From JAWVFM01 sp963771655 (lineage in GTDB: Bacteria; Actinomycetota; Thermoleophilia; Solirubrobacterales; 70-9): 64,000 bases of DNA. Positions within the stretch are counted from its first letter, which is position 1. Each line of letters begins with the position of its first letter. The stretch is taken from positions 496,001 to 560,000 of the forward strand of contig CAVYUG010000004.1 in assembly GCA_963771655.1 (NCBI GenBank), in the 5' to 3' direction. The notes under the pieces were generated by a model. It was not told the DNA's origin and searched no databases. It worked only from the letters and a program-made list of their open reading frames with translations. Positions 61,926 through 64,000 of this stretch are shown here, piece by piece. The position numbers and the translations under genes are program-made.

Positions 61926-63936
61926 TCAGCTCGACACGATCAGGAAGTAGAGGGCGAGGGCGGCGAACCCGCCGACGAGGAGCAGCGCGTAGGCGCGAAC
62001 GAACCCCGATTGCGATCCACGCACGACGACGCCGACCCCGCGGACGACGCCGACGGTCCCGTTCACGATCCCCTGAACGACGACCCGCTCGAAGACCGCG
62101 TTCGAGAACCGGCCGATGGCGATGACCGGCCGGTAGACGAGAGCGTCCTGGAGCTCGTCGAAGTACCACTTGCCCGCGAGGAAGGCGTGTAGGCGCGGCA
62201 GCCGCTCGGCCAGGCGGAGGGTCACGCCGGGCTTGCGGACGTAGCAGTAGTAGGCGATCGAGATGCCGATGATCGAGATCGCGCCGCCGATCGCGAGCCC
62301 GATCCACGAGTCGGCGATCGAGGGCGAGATCCGCTCGTACAGGGAGGAGTCAAGAAAGCTGCCGGCGAGGAAGTTCCGGATCCCCTCGTCGAGCCCGGGG
62401 ACCTCGATCAGGCCACCGAACAGCGACAGCACACCCAGGATGCTCATCGCCACCTTCATGGGCACCTCCCGCTCGGCGATGTGGTGCTCGGCGCCCGGGA
62501 AGCCGATGTCGGTGTCCTCCTTTTCGCCGCTCGCGGGGTTGAACGGCTCGGCGTGGGCCAGGTGGCCCTCCTCCAGCTCCTTCGCCTCGGGACAAGGGTC
62601 ACCCGTGCAGACGCGGAACACGATGCGGAACGCGTAGAAGCCCGTTAACACCGCGCCGACGTAGCCGCCGATCGTGAAGATGATGTACCAGCCCCCGAGG
62701 CTCGCGGCCGAGGCGAGGATGTCGTCCTTGGAGAAGAAGCCGGAGGTGAACGGGAACGCCGCCAGCGCTAAGGCGCCGATGATGAGCAGGAGCGAGGTGA
62801 ACGGCATCGCCTTGCGCATCCCGCGCATCCGGTCGATGTTCTGCTCGCCGGCCATGGCGCCGATGACCGAGCCCGCCGCCATGAACAGAAGCGCCTTGTA
62901 GAAGGCGTGCGCCATGAGCTGGAACATGCCCGCCGCGTACGCGCCGATCGAGACGCCCATGATCATGTAGCCGATCTGGCTGATCGTCGAGTAGGCGATG
63001 ATCCGCTTCAGGTCGGTGACGACGAGGGCGACGGTGGCGGCGAAGAGCAGCGTGGCGAGGCCGATGCAGGCGGAGATGTCCGCCGCCGTGGGCGCCAGCT
63101 CGAAGAACGGATGCATGCGGGCGATCAGGTAGACGCCCGCCGTCACCATCGTGGCCGCGTGGATCAGCGACGAGACGGGCGTGGGGCCCTCCATCGCGTC
63201 GGGGAGCCATGTGTGGAGCGGAAGCTGCGCCGATTTCGCAAAGGCGCCCACCAGGAGCAGCAGGCAGATCGCGATCACCACGCCCTGATTGGTGTGGAAC
63301 GTGTGCTCCGCCTTCGAGAAGGCGCTCAGGAAGTCGAAGGTGCCGAGCTCGCGAAAGACGAAGAAGGTCGCGAGCACCAGCCCGATGTCGCCGACGAACG
63401 TTGATGACGAACGCCTTCATTCCCGCCTTCGTGGCGGTCTTGCGCCGGTACCAGAAGCTGATCAGCGCGTAGGACGCGAAGCCGACGAACGCCCAACCGA
63501 TGATGAGCATCACGAAGTTGCCGGCCAGGACCAGCAGCAGCATCGAGAAGACGAAGAAGTTGAGGTAGCTGAAGTAGCGGGCGAAGCCGCGGTCGGACGT
63601 CATGTAGCTGATCGAGTAGAGGTGGATCAGCGTGGAGACACCCGTGATCACGAGGCACATGAAGATCGACAGCGGGTCGACGAGGATCCCGACCTTGATG
63701 TCGAGGCCGCCGCCCTGTGCGTAGTGGTAGAGCGTGGACGTGAGCTGGCGGTGGCTCTCGGTGCGGTCGAGGAGCGCGACGACGATCTGGATCGAGGCCA
63801 GGAATGACAGACCGATCGCCGCGGTCCCGATCCAGCCCGCGCTACGACCCGGCAGCCTCTTGTAGCCGAACGCGCAGACGAGGCAGCCGGCCAGCGGGAA
63901 GGCGAGGACGAGCCAGCCGTAGGTGGTCGCGCTCAA
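61926..63936 (-). pseudogene. nuoL: NADH-quinone oxidoreductase subunit L, interrupted by one frameshift
   Basis: NuoL is the distal proton-pumping subunit of complex I, with a long lateral helix. The first part (TTG at 63936) reads to KAFVIN near 63400, then one extra base moves the homology to the next frame: GDIGLVLATFFVFRELG, HTWLPDAMEGPTPVSSLIHA and later KRIIAYSTISQIGYMIMG. Joined, the protein has about 669 residues, a normal NuoL length. Because nuoL in a complete operon is rarely lost alone, an insertion error is more likely than decay. The TTG start overlaps the nuoK stop. Confidence 0.88.
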
Positions 63937-64000
63937 CCTCGGAGGCTCCGCAGGTCGTCGATGTCGAGCGGCAGCTTGCGGCGGAAGATCGCGACGATCA
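63933..64000 (-). CDS. nuoK: NADH-quinone oxidoreductase subunit K, 3' end only
   Basis: The last 21 codons and a TGA stop are visible. VAIFRRKLPLDIDDLRSLRG matches the C-terminus of NuoK, a small membrane subunit of complex I, and the position before nuoL is the usual order. The rest lies outside the window. Confidence 0.85.
   Translation of the reverse strand, partial: IVAIFRRKLPLDIDDLRSLRG

Overview
The window is very GC-rich, strongly G/C at third codon positions, uses many GTG and TTG starts, and is densely packed with genes. The core genes are actinobacterial: a fused biotin carboxylase/biotin carrier protein, a tandem ThyX-like protein, a ribosomal protein S6 with an acidic tail, and rpsF-ssb-rpsR-rplI-dnaB in series. 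I infer an actinomycete, most likely of the soil class Thermoleophilia (Solirubrobacterales or Gaiellales), but there is no rRNA to prove it. Five single-base frameshifts, one of them in nuoL, suggest that some sequence errors remain.

Left part (1-33.6 kb), mostly housekeeping. It starts with a partial unknown gene, an arginase-like ureohydrolase, a secreted acylase of the aculeacin A/PvdQ type, a GH18-like chitinase, a CPA1 antiporter and tRNA-Arg(CCT). Next come a lipoprotein, pyrE, a VOC protein, an L,D-transpeptidase, a NodIJ-like ABC exporter, a CPBP protease, a HAD hydrolase, a frameshifted MscS channel, a class A penicillin-binding protein and thiL. A hidden FlgM-like gene lies beside a membrane protein with a degenerate M28 domain. 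A response regulator, sensor kinase and HtrA protease form one operon. Trehalose genes treT and otsA follow. The replication and translation block rpsF-ssb-rpsR-rplI-dnaB with a DnaC-like helicase loader leads to purA and the acyl-CoA carboxylase alpha subunit.

Middle part (33.6-53.8 kb), accessory. It holds a MocR regulator divergent from a saccharopine-dehydrogenase-like gene with a coupled cupredoxin, two MDR oxidoreductases, methyltransferases (one intact, one decayed), a deazaflavin-dependent nitroreductase-like protein, a glycine-rich secreted protein, an OsmC protein and a small rhodanese. It also holds a complete arsenic cluster: arsR-arsM on one strand, and arsC-acr3-DUF2180-gapdh-arsJ on the other, diverging from a 65-bp region with a TTGAAT/ATTCAA inverted repeat. 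The gapdh copy is broken by three frameshifts. A dispersed repeat recurs five times between 33.6 and 53.3 kb, always in the same orientation. It carries 3' fragments of a TadE/pilin-like gene whose only full copy is at 53.1-53.8 kb. An isolated tRNA 3' end lies just past arsM.

Right part (53.8-64 kb). A CBS-domain protein, small unknown proteins, a tandem ThyX-like protein, a membrane protein, and on the minus strand the end of the respiratory complex I operon: nuoK (partial), nuoL (one frameshift), nuoM, nuoN and a trailing VOC protein.

No CRISPR array, transposase, integrase, reverse transcriptase or rRNA gene was seen.
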